Under the pieces are notes generated by a model. The model did not search any database. It was not told where the DNA came from and saw only the letters and a list, made by a program, of their open reading frames with translations. From the NCBI GenBank assembly GCA_018435055.1, contig JAHDOA010000019.1:1-43637 (forward strand): a stretch of 43,637 nucleotides of DNA. Reading direction: 5' to 3'. The position numbers and the translations under genes are program-made. The DNA is from Pelotomaculum sp. (GTDB lineage Bacteria > Bacillota > Desulfotomaculia > Desulfotomaculales > Pelotomaculaceae). Numbering within the stretch: the stretch's first letter is position 1; each line of letters starts with the position of its first letter. Of the stretch, positions 24,314-34,500 are shown piece by piece.

Positions 24314-25519
24314 CCCTGACACCTTAAACCTCACAAAAAACGTGGTGCCGCCCGGGCCGGTCTCGAAGTCTATCCTGGCTTCGTGCCGTTTGGCGATGCT
24401 GTAACAGACGGCCAGGCCCAGCCCGGTGCCCGTGTCCTTGGTGGTGAAAAACGGCGTCCCGATATTCTCAGCTATTTCGGGGGGAATGCCTCCGCCCTGG
24501 TCCTCCACCGCCAGGATGACTTCTTCGCTTTCGAGGTAGGTCCTTATTTTAAGGGTTCCATTGGACGGCATGGCATCCATGCCGTTGCGCGCCAGGTTGT
24601 GAATCAGCTGGCGGATCTCCTTTTCATCCAGTTTCAGTTTGGGCACGTCCTGCAGGTCCAGTTCCACAAATTTGTCCGCAACCAGGCCGTCCGCCTGCAG
24701 TAGCGGGAAAATGTTTTTAATCAGGGTATTCAAGTCGCTCTCCTTTAATTCCACGGCTTTATTCCGGGCCAGGGAGAGAAATTCGCTGATGATGGAATTT
24801 GCCCGGTCGAGCTCTTCGATCATTAAATCCAGGTACCCCTTGTATTTGGACAGGTCGCTTTTTTCACCAAAAAACTGCAGGAAACCGCGCACTACAGTCA
24901 TCGGGTTTCTAATCTCGTGAGCAATACCTGCGGCCATCTCGCCGACGAGGTGCAACCGGTCGAGGCGGGCCATTTCCTTTTTATACAGCTTGCTTTCTGT
25001 GACATCTGTGAAAATGGTTCTGAAGCAAAGGGCGCCGCCATCAGGGCATCTGTCCGGCACACTTAAGAGCTGCACCTGGACCGGCCTGCCGTTTTTGGAC
25101 GCCAGGCTCAGTTCTGTCGACACTTTTTGATTAGACTGACTGCAAAGGCGCAAATGTTCCAGTAACAGCCTGATGTCGTCTTTAACCACAAAAGCGCTCA
25201 GCGGCATGTCAATTAGTTTAAACGGTTCTATGCCCAACATTGCAGATCCCGCCAGGTTAATATCCTTTATGCGCCCTTGCTTGTCCAGAGTGGCATAACC
25301 TACCGGGGCACAGTCGTAAAGGACAGCGTAACGGTTGCGGGATTCTTCCAACTCTACCAGGGTTTCCCGGAGCGCCTGGCACTCCGCTTCCAGACACAGG
25401 CGCCTTGTTTCCCATTCTTCTTTCAGGCTGCAAATTCTATCCTTATAAGAACCCTTGAACCGCAGGCGCCTGCCCTGCTTAAGCGGCCCGGGATCTGCCT
25501 TTTTCACATCACTTGCCAC
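24290..25519 (-). CDS. PAS-domain sensor histidine kinase
   Basis: A 409-residue soluble kinase. An N-terminal coiled coil (residues 20-60, [19 protein letters not shown]) leads to a PAS domain ([20 protein letters not shown] ... TIFTDVTES). HisKA follows, with H in [20 protein letters not shown], and HATPase_c with [10 protein letters not shown] (N box), [13 protein letters not shown] and [16 protein letters not shown]. It has no membrane segment, so it senses an internal signal. The start is GTG 25519, 8 nt after AGAGG; GTG 25528 is an alternative. It is the downstream partner of the CheB-CheR-PAS gene, 59 bp away. No response regulator lies in the window. The C-terminal ten residues are repeat-encoded. 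Confidence 0.9.
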   Translation of the reverse strand: MASDVKKADPGPLKQGRRLRFKGSYKDRICSLKEEWETRRLCLEAECQALRETLVELEESRNRYAVLYDCAPVGYATLDKQGRIKDINLAGSAMLGIEPFKLIDMPLSAFVVKDDIRLLLEHLRLCSQSNQKVSTELSLASKNGRPVQVQLLSVPDRCPDGGALCFRTIFTDVTESKLYKKEMARLDRLHLVGEMAAGIAHEIRNPMTVVRGFLQFFGEKSDLSKYKGYLDLMIEELDRANSIISEFLSLARNKAVELKESDLNTLIKNIFPLLQADGLVADKFVELDLQDVPKLKLDEKEIRQLIHNLARNGMDAMPSNGTLKIRTYLESEEVILAVEDQGGGIPPEIAENIGTPFFTTKDTGTGLGLAVCYSIAKRHEARIDFETGPGGTTFFVRFKVSGVSGGRGC

Positions 25520-25578
25520 CAATATCACCTCTTCTATCAGCCAGTTTCCGGTGCTCCGGCAGCCTCTTCAGGATATCT

Positions 25579-28500
25579 TCAAAACTGCGTCCTGATATCA
25601 ATCGTCATCAGGATCATTTTCGTCTGGTTGCCCGGGATGAACAGGCGGCTGGCGTTGACCAGCATCTTCTTGCGACCGGTTTGCGGAAATTCATATATAA
25701 CCTCAAAATCTTCAAATTTAATGTTGCCGGCCAGGATCCCTTCTAAAAGGCTGCGCAATTTAGGGATGTCCCACTGTCCGTTCCCCAGTTCAAAGATATT
25801 GCGGCCCAAGGTTTGCCCGGATGTGACCGCAAAAGTCGAAAAGAAAGATTTATTTGCCGATTTTACCCGCAAATCAGCGTCCAGAACGAGGAGAGGTTCC
25901 CGCACGGTTTCTACAATAGCTTCCGCATATTCAAGCGCTTCTTCGATCAAAGCGAGCTTTTTAGCAGGACCGATATCGATATAGGTAATAATCACGCCGT
26001 CTATTTTATTTTCCACGGTCCTAAACGGGCGGATTTGTACAGAATACCAGTTGCCGTGCCTGTCCTGGCCTTCCAGCTCCTTGCTGACGAGGGTATCTGT
26101 TACTTCCAGGATCGCCTGCTCCAAACAAGCGTTGTTCAAGCCTGTATTGATATCTGTAATAGGCCGTCCGATGTCAGTAGAAATAAGTTTGAACACTTTT
26201 TCGGCAGGGGGATTGAAACGCCGGATCCTCAGGTCATAGCCCAGCATGATCACCGGGATATTGATGCAGCGAAAGAAGTTAAACAAATCGCTGCTGATTT
26301 CGTCTAATTCAAGGTTTCGTTTTTGCATTTCATCGTTTAACGCCATTAGTTCTTCGTTGGTAGACTGCAGCTCTTCCTTTGCAGTTTCCAGTTCTTCATT
26401 CATGCTTTGCAATTCTTCGTTGCTGGATTGTATTTCTTCGTAAGCTGCCCGCAGTTCCTCATTGGCAGATTCATATTGATCAGTTACTGAACGCAGGTAT
26501 TCTTTGTTGGCGTTAAGCTCGTGCCTCAATTTATTCAGCTGTTTGTCTTCGCCTTCTCCTGTCTCCTGTTCCGCTCCCGCCTCGGCGCCGCCGCTGTCCT
26601 TTCCCTCAGACCCGGCCTCGGGGAAAGATTTTTCAAACAAGATCAGGTAGTATTTTTCTTTGTCATAAGGCGCCCCGATAGGGATCACATCAACTTTTAC
26701 ACGTACGACGAAGCCGTTATGAAAAACCCGCAGGCCTTCCTTTCTGACCGGGCTGTTCTCCTGCTTCGCCTTATTAACAGCGCAGCGCAGTCCCATCGCC
26801 AACCCTCCCCGGGCCATCTTTAGCAACTCGATGGTCGGGGTTCCCGTCGGATGTTCGAGATAATCACCGGTGCGGCCCCGGAAATGGATGATTTCAAGAT
26901 CACTGTTGATAATCACGCCTGCCGGAGTATATTTGCTCAGGACGATGCGGTTGGCTTCTTCCAGAACACTAAACCTTTGGTCGGCGGCCGGGCTGGTTTG
27001 CTCAGACCTTCCATTGATTTCAAGCGCGGCAACCGCAAACTCGCCGGCGGCAAGTCTGGTTATTAAAGGTGTGAGAACAGCTTTCTTTGTATATATCTTG
27101 TGTTTTTTGTCCACCAGGTGGAAAAGGTTGGAAAATACGCCGACTGATTCTGAAATCCCCAGTAAAAGAAAACCCCCTTCTCTTAAAGCATAATGCAAAA
27201 CTGGGAAAAGTTTCTTATGCAACGCCGGACCGAAATAAATGATCGCGTTCCTGCAACTGATCAGGTCCAGCCGGGAAAATGGGGGATCCTTGACCATGTC
27301 CTGCCTGGCGAAAATACACATGTCGCGGATCGTCTTGCTGATCTGGTAACCGTTTTCCACCCTGGTAAAGAAGCGGCGCAGACGCCCCGGCGCCACATCG
27401 GCCGCAATGTTGGGCGGGTATATGCCTGTCCGCGCTTTATCGATCAGGGTATCGTTAACATCCGTGGCAAAAATCTTTATAGGCGGGCGAAAGGCGGCCT
27501 GCCCAAAAAACTCGGCGCATACTATTGCTATGGAATACGCTTCTTCGCCGCTTGAGCATCCTGGCACCCAGATCCTGACAGTTTCCTCGCTTGCCCTGTT
27601 TTCCATTATAGCGGGGAAAACCCTTTTTTTTAAGGTCTCAAAAACCTTGGGATCTCTGAAAAAGCTGGTGACATTAATGAGCAGGTCATGATATAACTCT
27701 TTTACTTCCGGCGGGTTTTCCCGCAGATAATCCACATAGTCACCCAGTTGTTCCAGTTTGTGCAGGAACATCCTGCGTAAAATCCGCCGCTTTACAGTCA
27801 GTTCCCTGTAATCGGACAAATCTGTGCCGGTAGCTTTTCGTACCATAATGAATATTTGGTTTAGTTCATCCGCAGAAAACAGTCTGGCCTTTTCCGCCTC
27901 TTCGCTGTTGATAAAACCGCCACACGCGATTTTCGCCAGCTTGCTGGCTATGTCTTCCGGTGACAGCACAAATTCCACAGCGCCGGTAGCGATAGCATTC
28001 AGCGGCATCCCTTCAAACTTTGCAGTCTGCGGTTTTTGGGCGAAGGTAACGCCTCCCGCACTTTTGATCTCTTTTAGGCCGCAGGAACCGTCCGCGGTTG
28101 TTCCCGACAAAATTACCCCGGTTGCCTTATGGCCCTGGTCCCTGGCCAGTGATGTCAGGAAATAATCTACCGGTAAATATTGATTCAATATATCTTCCCT
28201 GGCTACCAGGTTTAAGACCCCTTGTGAAATAGAGGCCGCCTGGCTGGGTGGAATAACATAAATATGATCCGGGTGAACAGCTGTTTTGTTTTCCGCCTCT
28301 ATAACAGGCATAGAGGTAACCCCGGAAAAAATATCGGCTAAGGAACTTTTGCGTGTGGGATCCAGGTGCTGGACTAGTACAAAAGCCATACCGGTATTGC
28401 CGGGTAATTTCTCCAGCAGCCGGGTGAAAGCTTCCAACCCCCCGGCGGACACTCCGACGCCGACAATGGCGACCGGCTCTTTGTCCGTCTGTTTATCGCT

Positions 28501-28608
28501 GTTTAATAATACATCAACATCATCCTCACCTGCGCGGTCCACAGCCAAATCTTCTTGTTTGTCTTTCCGCCTAATCTGGCGTTTTTGACCGGGCTTTTTC
28601 TCGGCCAT
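25579..28608 (-). CDS. CheB-CheR-PAS fusion signalling protein
   Basis: A 1009-residue protein. A CheB methylesterase domain (about 45-230) has the catalytic Ser in GVSAGGLEAF, the His in LVQHLDPTRKS and the Asp in GTTADGSCGLKEI. A CheR domain (about 245-525) has TDLSDYRELTVKRRILRRM, the SAM motif VWVPGCSSGEEAYSIA and ISCRNAIIYF. A long coiled coil, IQSSNEELQSMNEELETAKE (about 660-745), is followed by two PAS domains (about 750-870 and 880-1005) ending RLFIPGNQTKMILMTIDI. It has no kinase domain, so the histidine kinase downstream is its likely partner. GGGGTG precedes ATG 28608 by 6 nt; the ATG at 28629 lacks a site. Substrate methyl-accepting proteins are not in the window. Confidence 0.9.
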   Translation of the reverse strand: MAEKKPGQKRQIRRKDKQEDLAVDRAGEDDVDVLLNSDKQTDKEPVAIVGVGVSAGGLEAFTRLLEKLPGNTGMAFVLVQHLDPTRKSSLADIFSGVTSMPVIEAENKTAVHPDHIYVIPPSQAASISQGVLNLVAREDILNQYLPVDYFLTSLARDQGHKATGVILSGTTADGSCGLKEIKSAGGVTFAQKPQTAKFEGMPLNAIATGAVEFVLSPEDIASKLAKIACGGFINSEEAEKARLFSADELNQIFIMVRKATGTDLSDYRELTVKRRILRRMFLHKLEQLGDYVDYLRENPPEVKELYHDLLINVTSFFRDPKVFETLKKRVFPAIMENRASEETVRIWVPGCSSGEEAYSIAIVCAEFFGQAAFRPPIKIFATDVNDTLIDKARTGIYPPNIAADVAPGRLRRFFTRVENGYQISKTIRDMCIFARQDMVKDPPFSRLDLISCRNAIIYFGPALHKKLFPVLHYALREGGFLLLGISESVGVFSNLFHLVDKKHKIYTKKAVLTPLITRLAAGEFAVAALEINGRSEQTSPAADQRFSVLEEANRIVLSKYTPAGVIINSDLEIIHFRGRTGDYLEHPTGTPTIELLKMARGGLAMGLRCAVNKAKQENSPVRKEGLRVFHNGFVVRVKVDVIPIGAPYDKEKYYLILFEKSFPEAGSEGKDSGGAEAGAEQETGEGEDKQLNKLRHELNANKEYLRSVTDQYESANEELRAAYEEIQSSNEELQSMNEELETAKEELQSTNEELMALNDEMQKRNLELDEISSDLFNFFRCINIPVIMLGYDLRIRRFNPPAEKVFKLISTDIGRPITDINTGLNNACLEQAILEVTDTLVSKELEGQDRHGNWYSVQIRPFRTVENKIDGVIITYIDIGPAKKLALIEEALEYAEAIVETVREPLLVLDADLRVKSANKSFFSTFAVTSGQTLGRNIFELGNGQWDIPKLRSLLEGILAGNIKFEDFEVIYEFPQTGRKKMLVNASRLFIPGNQTKMILMTIDIRTQF

Positions 28609-28918
28609 CACATTCACCCCAATAGTCATTTATATGCCTTTCTAACGTTTAATCCCTTTATGTACAAATTTCAACATGGTTCAATGATATCCTTGAAATA
28701 GCAAGAATTTAATTTGCGACTAATTTCGCTACCTTTTTGCAAAATAGGCCTTCTGCAAGATTGTAGTAAAATTATGCCCGGTGGACCATACGAAAGCTTT
28801 CCGGAGAAAATTGTCCCATAAAGGTGTCAACAACCCCGTCCCCCTGACACCCCTTGAAGGATGGCGCATTCAGTGGTATATTATTCATAATATATTCAAT
28901 AATTGGATTTGGAAAGTT
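28609..28918. promoter_or_regulatory. Divergent spacer with REP-like copy at 28824-28850
   Basis: The 310-bp spacer lies between the CheB-CheR gene (minus) and the PAS-AraC gene (plus). It is AT-rich, with a REP-like palindrome whose stem is extended (AAGGTGTCA / TGACACCCCTT). A frame running from 28781 through this repeat is not counted as gene. No clear operator was seen. Confidence 0.5.
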
Positions 28919-29731
28919 ATGGGAGACACTAAAAATGCACGTGATGCAAAACAGGAAAGACTTGATATGCTCCAGGCCTCCTTCCAGGCCGTCCTGGGAC
29001 AGGAGAAGCTGTTTGCCAAGATCATCGAGTTTTTTCCGTATCCCATCGAGGTATATACGCGGGACGGGACTGCGGTCATGGTCAACCGCGCCATGCTTGC
29101 TGAATTTAGCCTCCCGGGCAAGGATATGGTTATCGGCAAGTACAATATATTCAAAGACCCGGATATTAGTAAATTGGGGCTTGCGGACCTGGTGAAGGAT
29201 GTATTCAGGGGCAAGACCATTACGGTGACGGATATCAAGGCGCCTCTCCGATCCATCAGGGAGCGTTATAAACTACATGATTTAGATGTCGATTGTATGT
29301 ATCAGGACGCAACGGGTTTCCCGATCAGAGACGAGCGCGGCGAGGTTTCCCATGTGGCGATCCTGCTCATTACCAGGAGGGTATGCAAGGGGAAGGTCAG
29401 TATTGTTAACGCTATAGAATACTTCGAAAAAAATTGGGACAAACAGTATAACTTGGATGCGGCGGCGGAAGCGGCCGGCCTCAGCCCATATCATTTTTCC
29501 CGTGTGTTTAAAAGCAACGTAGGCATAACCCCCTACAACTATTACCGGAAACTGAAGGTTGAACACCTCCTGGAAAAACTGCGGCAAACTAATATGACAG
29601 TTAAAGAAGTGTTCAGCGCCTGCGGATTGGAATACAGCGGACATTCTTTTCGCGTTTTTAAAAAGTACGTGGGAGTCACTCCATTAAAATACCGCGAAAT
29701 GACCATCAAGCGCAAACAAGGCTTCCGTTAA
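28919..29731 (+). CDS. PAS-domain AraC-type transcription regulator, paralogue 1
   Basis: A 270-residue regulator. The N-terminal half is a PAS-like sensor with EFFPYPIEVYTRDGTAVMVN and GKYNIFKDPDISKLG, ending at about residue 155. The C-terminal half (about 165-265) carries the two AraC helix-turn-helix units: LDAAAEAAGLSPYHFSRVFK and MTVKEVFSACGLEYSGHSFR with KKYVGVTPLKYREM. I chose the ATG at 28919, preceded by GGAAAG; a longer frame from 28781 reads through the repeat and is rejected. It converges with paralogue 2 across a shared terminator. PAS ligand and targets unknown. The nearby giant surface protein is a candidate target. Confidence 0.87.
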   Translation: MGDTKNARDAKQERLDMLQASFQAVLGQEKLFAKIIEFFPYPIEVYTRDGTAVMVNRAMLAEFSLPGKDMVIGKYNIFKDPDISKLGLADLVKDVFRGKTITVTDIKAPLRSIRERYKLHDLDVDCMYQDATGFPIRDERGEVSHVAILLITRRVCKGKVSIVNAIEYFEKNWDKQYNLDAAAEAAGLSPYHFSRVFKSNVGITPYNYYRKLKVEHLLEKLRQTNMTVKEVFSACGLEYSGHSFRVFKKYVGVTPLKYREMTIKRKQGFR

Positions 29732-29750
29732 AATACCGGAAGCCTTGTTT
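29714..29750. terminator. Bidirectional terminator between convergent PAS-AraC genes
   Basis: AAACAAGGCTTCCG pairs perfectly with CGGAAGCCTTGTTT (14 bp, 9-nt loop). It starts inside the final codons of paralogue 1 and ends 6 bp before the end of paralogue 2, so it can stop transcripts from both. Confidence 0.85.
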
Positions 29751-29756
29751 ATCCAA

Positions 29757-30539
29757 TCAGCGCTGCTCATATTGTGCTGCTTTACGATATTGGGAAGGGG
29801 TTAGCCCGGTTTTCTTTTTGAACACCCTGGCAAAATTTCCGTGATAATCAACACCGCAAGCGGCGAAGGCCTGGGAAATGGTCAGATCCGGGTTTTGTAA
29901 CCGCTCCTTTATTCTGCTTATTTTGGTGTTAATGTAGTAATCATGAGGAGTAATACCGACCTGCTTCTTAAAAAGTCTTGAGAAATGATGCCTGCTCAGA
30001 TTTGCCGCCTCCGCCACCCTGCCGGCGTCATATTTCTCCCGCCAATGCTCTTCGATGTATTCCCTGCCCCTCTGGATTTCCTCCCGGCCCCGGTATATTT
30101 TCTTTATAAAAAAAACGGCGGCGAAACAGCTTACCGTGTGATCAGGCTTTATGAGGGGAAAACACGTGATGTCCACTTGCAAGGTCTGTATGTCCCTGTC
30201 TTCCACGTTAAAACATTTGATCATGTCCTGATAGGGAAAAACAAGATCAGTCAGGTATACAGTCTCCCCCATTAGCACCCGCCTGACCTCGTCCGTAATG
30301 CCAAGCTCTTTTACGAGGGGATCCTGGAATACATTGTATTTACCCACATGCGCCTCCACGCTCCTGATGCCGATCATTTCCAGTGTGGCCCTGTTGATCC
30401 TGACCGCTGTTCCATCAACAGAAAATACCTGCACGGGGTATGGGAAAAACTCCACCATTTTTTCAAACAGCTCTTCATTTTCAAATATCTCCTGAAACGG
30501 CAGGGTATCCATTAGCGGGTCAGTGTTGCGGTCTGTCAC
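29757..30539 (-). CDS. PAS-domain AraC-type transcription regulator, paralogue 2
   Basis: A 260-residue paralogue of 28919-29731 with the same layout. PAS-like half: EFFPYPVQVFSVDGTAVRIN, then VGKYNVFQDPLVKELGI and GETVYLTDLVFPYQDM. AraC half: AGRVAEAANLSRHHFSRLFK and LTISQAFAACGVDYHGNFAR with KKKTGLTPSQYRKA. The start is GTG 30539 with GGGAGG about 11 nt upstream. It is convergent with paralogue 1 and divergent from the PAS-only paralogue 3. The pair may cross-regulate through similar operators, but no such sites were found by eye. Signal unknown. Confidence 0.87.
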   Translation of the reverse strand: MTDRNTDPLMDTLPFQEIFENEELFEKMVEFFPYPVQVFSVDGTAVRINRATLEMIGIRSVEAHVGKYNVFQDPLVKELGITDEVRRVLMGETVYLTDLVFPYQDMIKCFNVEDRDIQTLQVDITCFPLIKPDHTVSCFAAVFFIKKIYRGREEIQRGREYIEEHWREKYDAGRVAEAANLSRHHFSRLFKKQVGITPHDYYINTKISRIKERLQNPDLTISQAFAACGVDYHGNFARVFKKKTGLTPSQYRKAAQYEQR

Positions 30540-30857
30540 CTTTCAGCGCCTCCCGTCGTTTTCTTAGTGGTCTTGCGTCACCTTATGGCTACTATACCAT
30601 AGGCGCAACAGGTTTATCTTTAGTTATTCCCGGCGACCGTGAGCGTATAAAATTTTCTATAAAGATTATACCATTGTTTGCATATTTAGCCCTGGTTTCT
30701 CTGCAAACACCCCGCGCCATGCATCACGCCGACGGACTGCAAACAGCAATATTCTTATATTTTATAGCTTCAGATCACATATACGAAAAACACAATTTCC
30801 ATTATTTTTATTATGGAAGTATTAGCCGTATGGCCATGGTCAAGGAAGGGATGTGTA
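30540..30857. promoter_or_regulatory. Divergent spacer between PAS paralogues 2 and 3
   Basis: A 318-bp AT-rich spacer containing weak promoter-like boxes but no clear one. It would hold the promoters of both divergent PAS genes. No gene or repeat copy was seen. Confidence 0.35.
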
Positions 30858-31361
30858 ATGGAGCCAGGCGATGTCAAAAGACAGCTGCTGCTGCAAGAAT
30901 TGATTAAAACGCAGAAATACATTGAGAAAGAGTTGGATATGCAGGACCAGAAGATAAAAGAATTTCAGCGCTTAAGCGCCTATGGAGATTTAATTGTACA
31001 GATTATAGAATATTTTCCTTATCCCATTGCCGTTTTTTTGACCGACGGCCTGCTGAAGATAGTGAACCGTATGCTGCTCACTGCAGCTAATCTAAGCGGC
31101 AGCAAAGACATCGTGGGGAAATACAACATTTTCAGTAATCCCGCCTGTATGGAGACCGGGATCCCAAAGGCGATAAAACGGGCGTTAACAGGAGAAACCG
31201 TTTACTTGTTTGATCTCAAATTCCCCCTCAAGAGCTTGACCGGTCAAACGACCGGAGGGGACATTCAGGGCCTTTATGACGCTGTTATTTTCCCGATAAC
31301 AGACCATAATGGAAAAACAAGTCATGCGGTAGCCGTGCTGATCAATCAACAAAAGACGTGA
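30858..31361 (+). CDS. PAS-only paralogue of the neighbouring regulators (no DNA-binding domain)
   Basis: A 167-residue protein. A short helical start (QELIKTQKYIEKELDMQDQK, likely coiled coil) leads to the same PAS-like domain: EYFPYPIAVFLTDGLLKIVN, GKYNIFSNPACMETGI and GETVYLFDLKFPLKSL. It ends NGKTSHAVAVLINQQKT with no helix-turn-helix. The regulators 1 and 2 share exactly these blocks, so this is a sensor domain without output. It could bind the same ligand or heterodimerise with them as an inhibitor (inference). AAGGAAGGG precedes ATG 30858 by 7 nt; the longer frame from 30813 is unlikely. The giant surface protein follows 151 bp later on the same strand. Confidence 0.75.
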   Translation: MEPGDVKRQLLLQELIKTQKYIEKELDMQDQKIKEFQRLSAYGDLIVQIIEYFPYPIAVFLTDGLLKIVNRMLLTAANLSGSKDIVGKYNIFSNPACMETGIPKAIKRALTGETVYLFDLKFPLKSLTGQTTGGDIQGLYDAVIFPITDHNGKTSHAVAVLINQQKT

Positions 31362-31512
31362 CCAGGGGGGGTGAAAAAGTCCGGTCGTGTCTACAGGCTG
31401 GTTGATTTTTTGTTATTGCAGCAGTAGGCCAGGGAAGGAGGTTTTAAGCATAATTATTGTACATTAATCATACCGGTGCGAGGGGTGAGTGTAAAAAAAA
31501 GGAGGCATAATA

Positions 31513-34500
31513 GTGCGGAAACGATTTATCGCAGGGATCATGGCCTGGTGCCTGGGGCTGCTGTTATGTTTCTCAGCTGCAGCTGCCACTAGTATAACAG
31601 ATACCAGCGGGCACTGGGCGGAATTGCATATTGAAAAATGGGTAAACGATGGATTAATTGCCGGTTATCCAGATGGGCAGTTTAAACCTGACCACCCCAT
31701 CACCAGGGCCGAACTGGTCGCCCTGGTTAACCGGGCTTTCGAAATCCCGGACCAAACCCCGGCCAGCAGTTTCTCCGACGTTAAACCATCGGACTGGTTC
31801 TATGGCGAGGTAATGTCCGGCTATGCCGCCGGCTACATCGCCGGCTATCCAGATGGCGCATTCAGACCAGACATACCTATTACCCGGCAGGAAGCCGCCT
31901 CTCTGGTCAGCAAACTTCTGGGCCTGGAACCGGGAGAAACAAGTGTCCTGGATTCTTTCACTGATCAAAACCTTGTTGAGGGGTGGGCCAAATCCAGTGT
32001 TAGTGGAGTTATTGCCCATGGAATAATGAGCGGCTTCCCCGACAAGACCTTTGGTCCCCAAAAAAACATCACCAGGGCGGAGACGGTTGTCACCCTGGAT
32101 AAAGCGCTGGCCTTCGCTCCAGAGAGAATATCCGGCATCCAGGGTATCGTGAAGCGGGATAACCAGCCGGTGGAGGGAGCAACCGTCAGGCTCTTCGTCA
32201 AAGGTTCCCATGAACCGCTGAAGGATACGCTCACCAGCCAGGACGGTTCTTTTAGCTTTACAGCCCCGGACGGACAGTATGAAATTACCGCAGTAAAAGA
32301 CAAAGATGTTGGCTATGCCGGTCCGGTAACAGTCACCAACGGCGCCGCCGCCGGGACCCAGGAGGTACTGTTGACTGCCAGCGTCCTGGTAACCGGTAAG
32401 CTGGTGGATAAAAGCGGACAGGCTTTGGCAGATACCCCGTTTTATTTCACCACCAACCCCACCTTCGGCGGCAGGACCAACAGTAACGGTGAATTCTCCC
32501 TGAATCTGCCGATGCGGGGGCATGACGGACAGCCCCTGTCCTATACGGGCTTCTTCTTCCACAACGGCATCCAACAGAACTTTGTCACCGGCCAACAGTT
32601 TACTGGTGACACCAATCTGGGCCAGGTGGACACTGGTATCTCCGGCCAGACCACTACTAGCGGCGGTGATGGTGGAAACACAACGTCTGACACTACCCCG
32701 CCATCGTGGGCTGCCACTTATCCCAAAACAGCTAATGTGACCCAGAGCGGTTTAGACCTGCTCTTTAATGCCAATGAAGGCGGGACCGCTTATTACGTTG
32801 TGCTGGCCGACAACGCCCCTGCGCCCAGCGCGGCAGAGGTAAAAAGCGGCACAGGCAGCGGCGGATCCGCAGTAATCCAGGTTGGTCAGCAGGTATTACA
32901 GGCCAACACCGAAACAAGTATAGCCATCGCCGGGCTAACCGCCGGCACTGCCTACGATATCTATGTGGTCGCGGAAGATTCCGCCGGAAACCTCCAGGCC
33001 AGCCCGGTGAAGCTGGATGTAACAACTGCTTCCGCGCCTGGCGACACCACGGCGCCGGGATGGTTACAGGGTTATCCCAAAACAGCTAATGTAACCCAGA
33101 GCGGTTTAGACCTGCTCTTTAAAGCAAATGAAGGCGGGACCGCTTATTACGCAGTGCTGGCAGATGGTGCGGCAGCGCCTGGTTCAGCAGACGTGAAAAG
33201 CGGGACCGGCGCCATCAAACACGGCCAGTTACCCCTGCAGGCTAACACCGAAGCAAGTGTCAGCATCAGCGGTTTGGCCGCCGGCACTTCCTACGATATT
33301 TATGTGGTAGCAGAGGATGCTGCGCAAAACCTGCAGACTGACCCGGTGAAGCTGGTAGTAACAACCCTGGCTGTACCGGACACCACTGCGCCTTCGTGGG
33401 TAGGGGACTACCCCAAAACTGACAATGTAACCCATAATGGATTAAAGCTTCTCTTTAAAGCAAATGAAGATGGCACAGCCTATTACGTGGTGCTGGCAAA
33501 AGATGCGGCAGCACCAACGGCAGAAGAGGTAAAAGACGGAACTGGTAATAGCGGTGCGGCGGCCATCAAGAATGGCGATGCAGCGCTGCAGGCAAACACC
33601 GAAGCAAGTGTGAACGTCAGCGGCTTGGCGGCCGAGAGTTCTTACGACATTTACGTGGTAGCAGAGGATGCTGCGCAAAACCTGCAGACCGACCCGGTGA
33701 AGCTGGTAGTAACCACCCTGGCTGCACCTGCGCTTTCCCTGCAGTACGCCGCTGTCGATGGCGCCAATTTAAGCCTTACTTTCAGCAAAAGGCTGAACCC
33801 AGCCTCGCTGCCCCAGGTAGGCGACTTTGGCATTAATGTGAACGGCAGCGGGCCGGCGGCACCCTTAAGCGCAACGATAGCAGGCAATAGGGTTACCCTT
33901 GCTCTGGCCCAGGCGGTTATAGCCGGGGACACGGTCACAGTAAGCTATACCCCGGGGACGAGCCCCTTAAAGGATGAAGACGGAAACAGCGCCAGCGCCT
34001 TTGCCGGCTTTTCGGTCGACAACCATACCGGCATCCTGGCAGCCCCGGCTAACGATCCTACTGTTGCTACCCCTATGCTCGATTCCACAGCCTTCCTCTA
34101 TTCCGGTGATAATGCCGTTCAAGCCGGCGTCGATGCCGGCAAGATAGAGGAAAAACGGGTTGCGGTACTGCGCGGCCGGGTTCTGACACGGGACAATGAG
34201 CCCCTGCAAGGCGTAAATATCACCGTGCTTGATCACCCGGAATTCGGCAGCACCCTGAGTCGCAAGGATGGCTGCTATGACATGGTAGTAAACGGCGGCG
34301 GCGTCCTGACTGTCCGGTACGAAAAAGAGGGTTACCTCGTTGCCCAGCGCCAGGTAGATGTGCCCTGGCAGGACTTTATTCACCTGCCTGATGTGATTCT
34401 CGTCCCTTATGACATAAAGGTTACGCCTGTTACCCTGGGTGACAACAGCCCCATGCAGGTAGTGCGCGGCAGCACGGTTAGCGATAAAGACGGCACGCGC

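Noticed and set aside
28781-28918. 46-codon N-terminal extension of the first PAS-AraC gene
   Set aside because: It runs through the repeat copy at 28824-28850 and has no ribosome-binding site. The start at 28919 is better.
31654-32595. 313-codon minus-strand frame opposite the SLH region
   Set aside because: It is antisense to a well-supported SLH domain region with no initiation signal and no recognisable domain.
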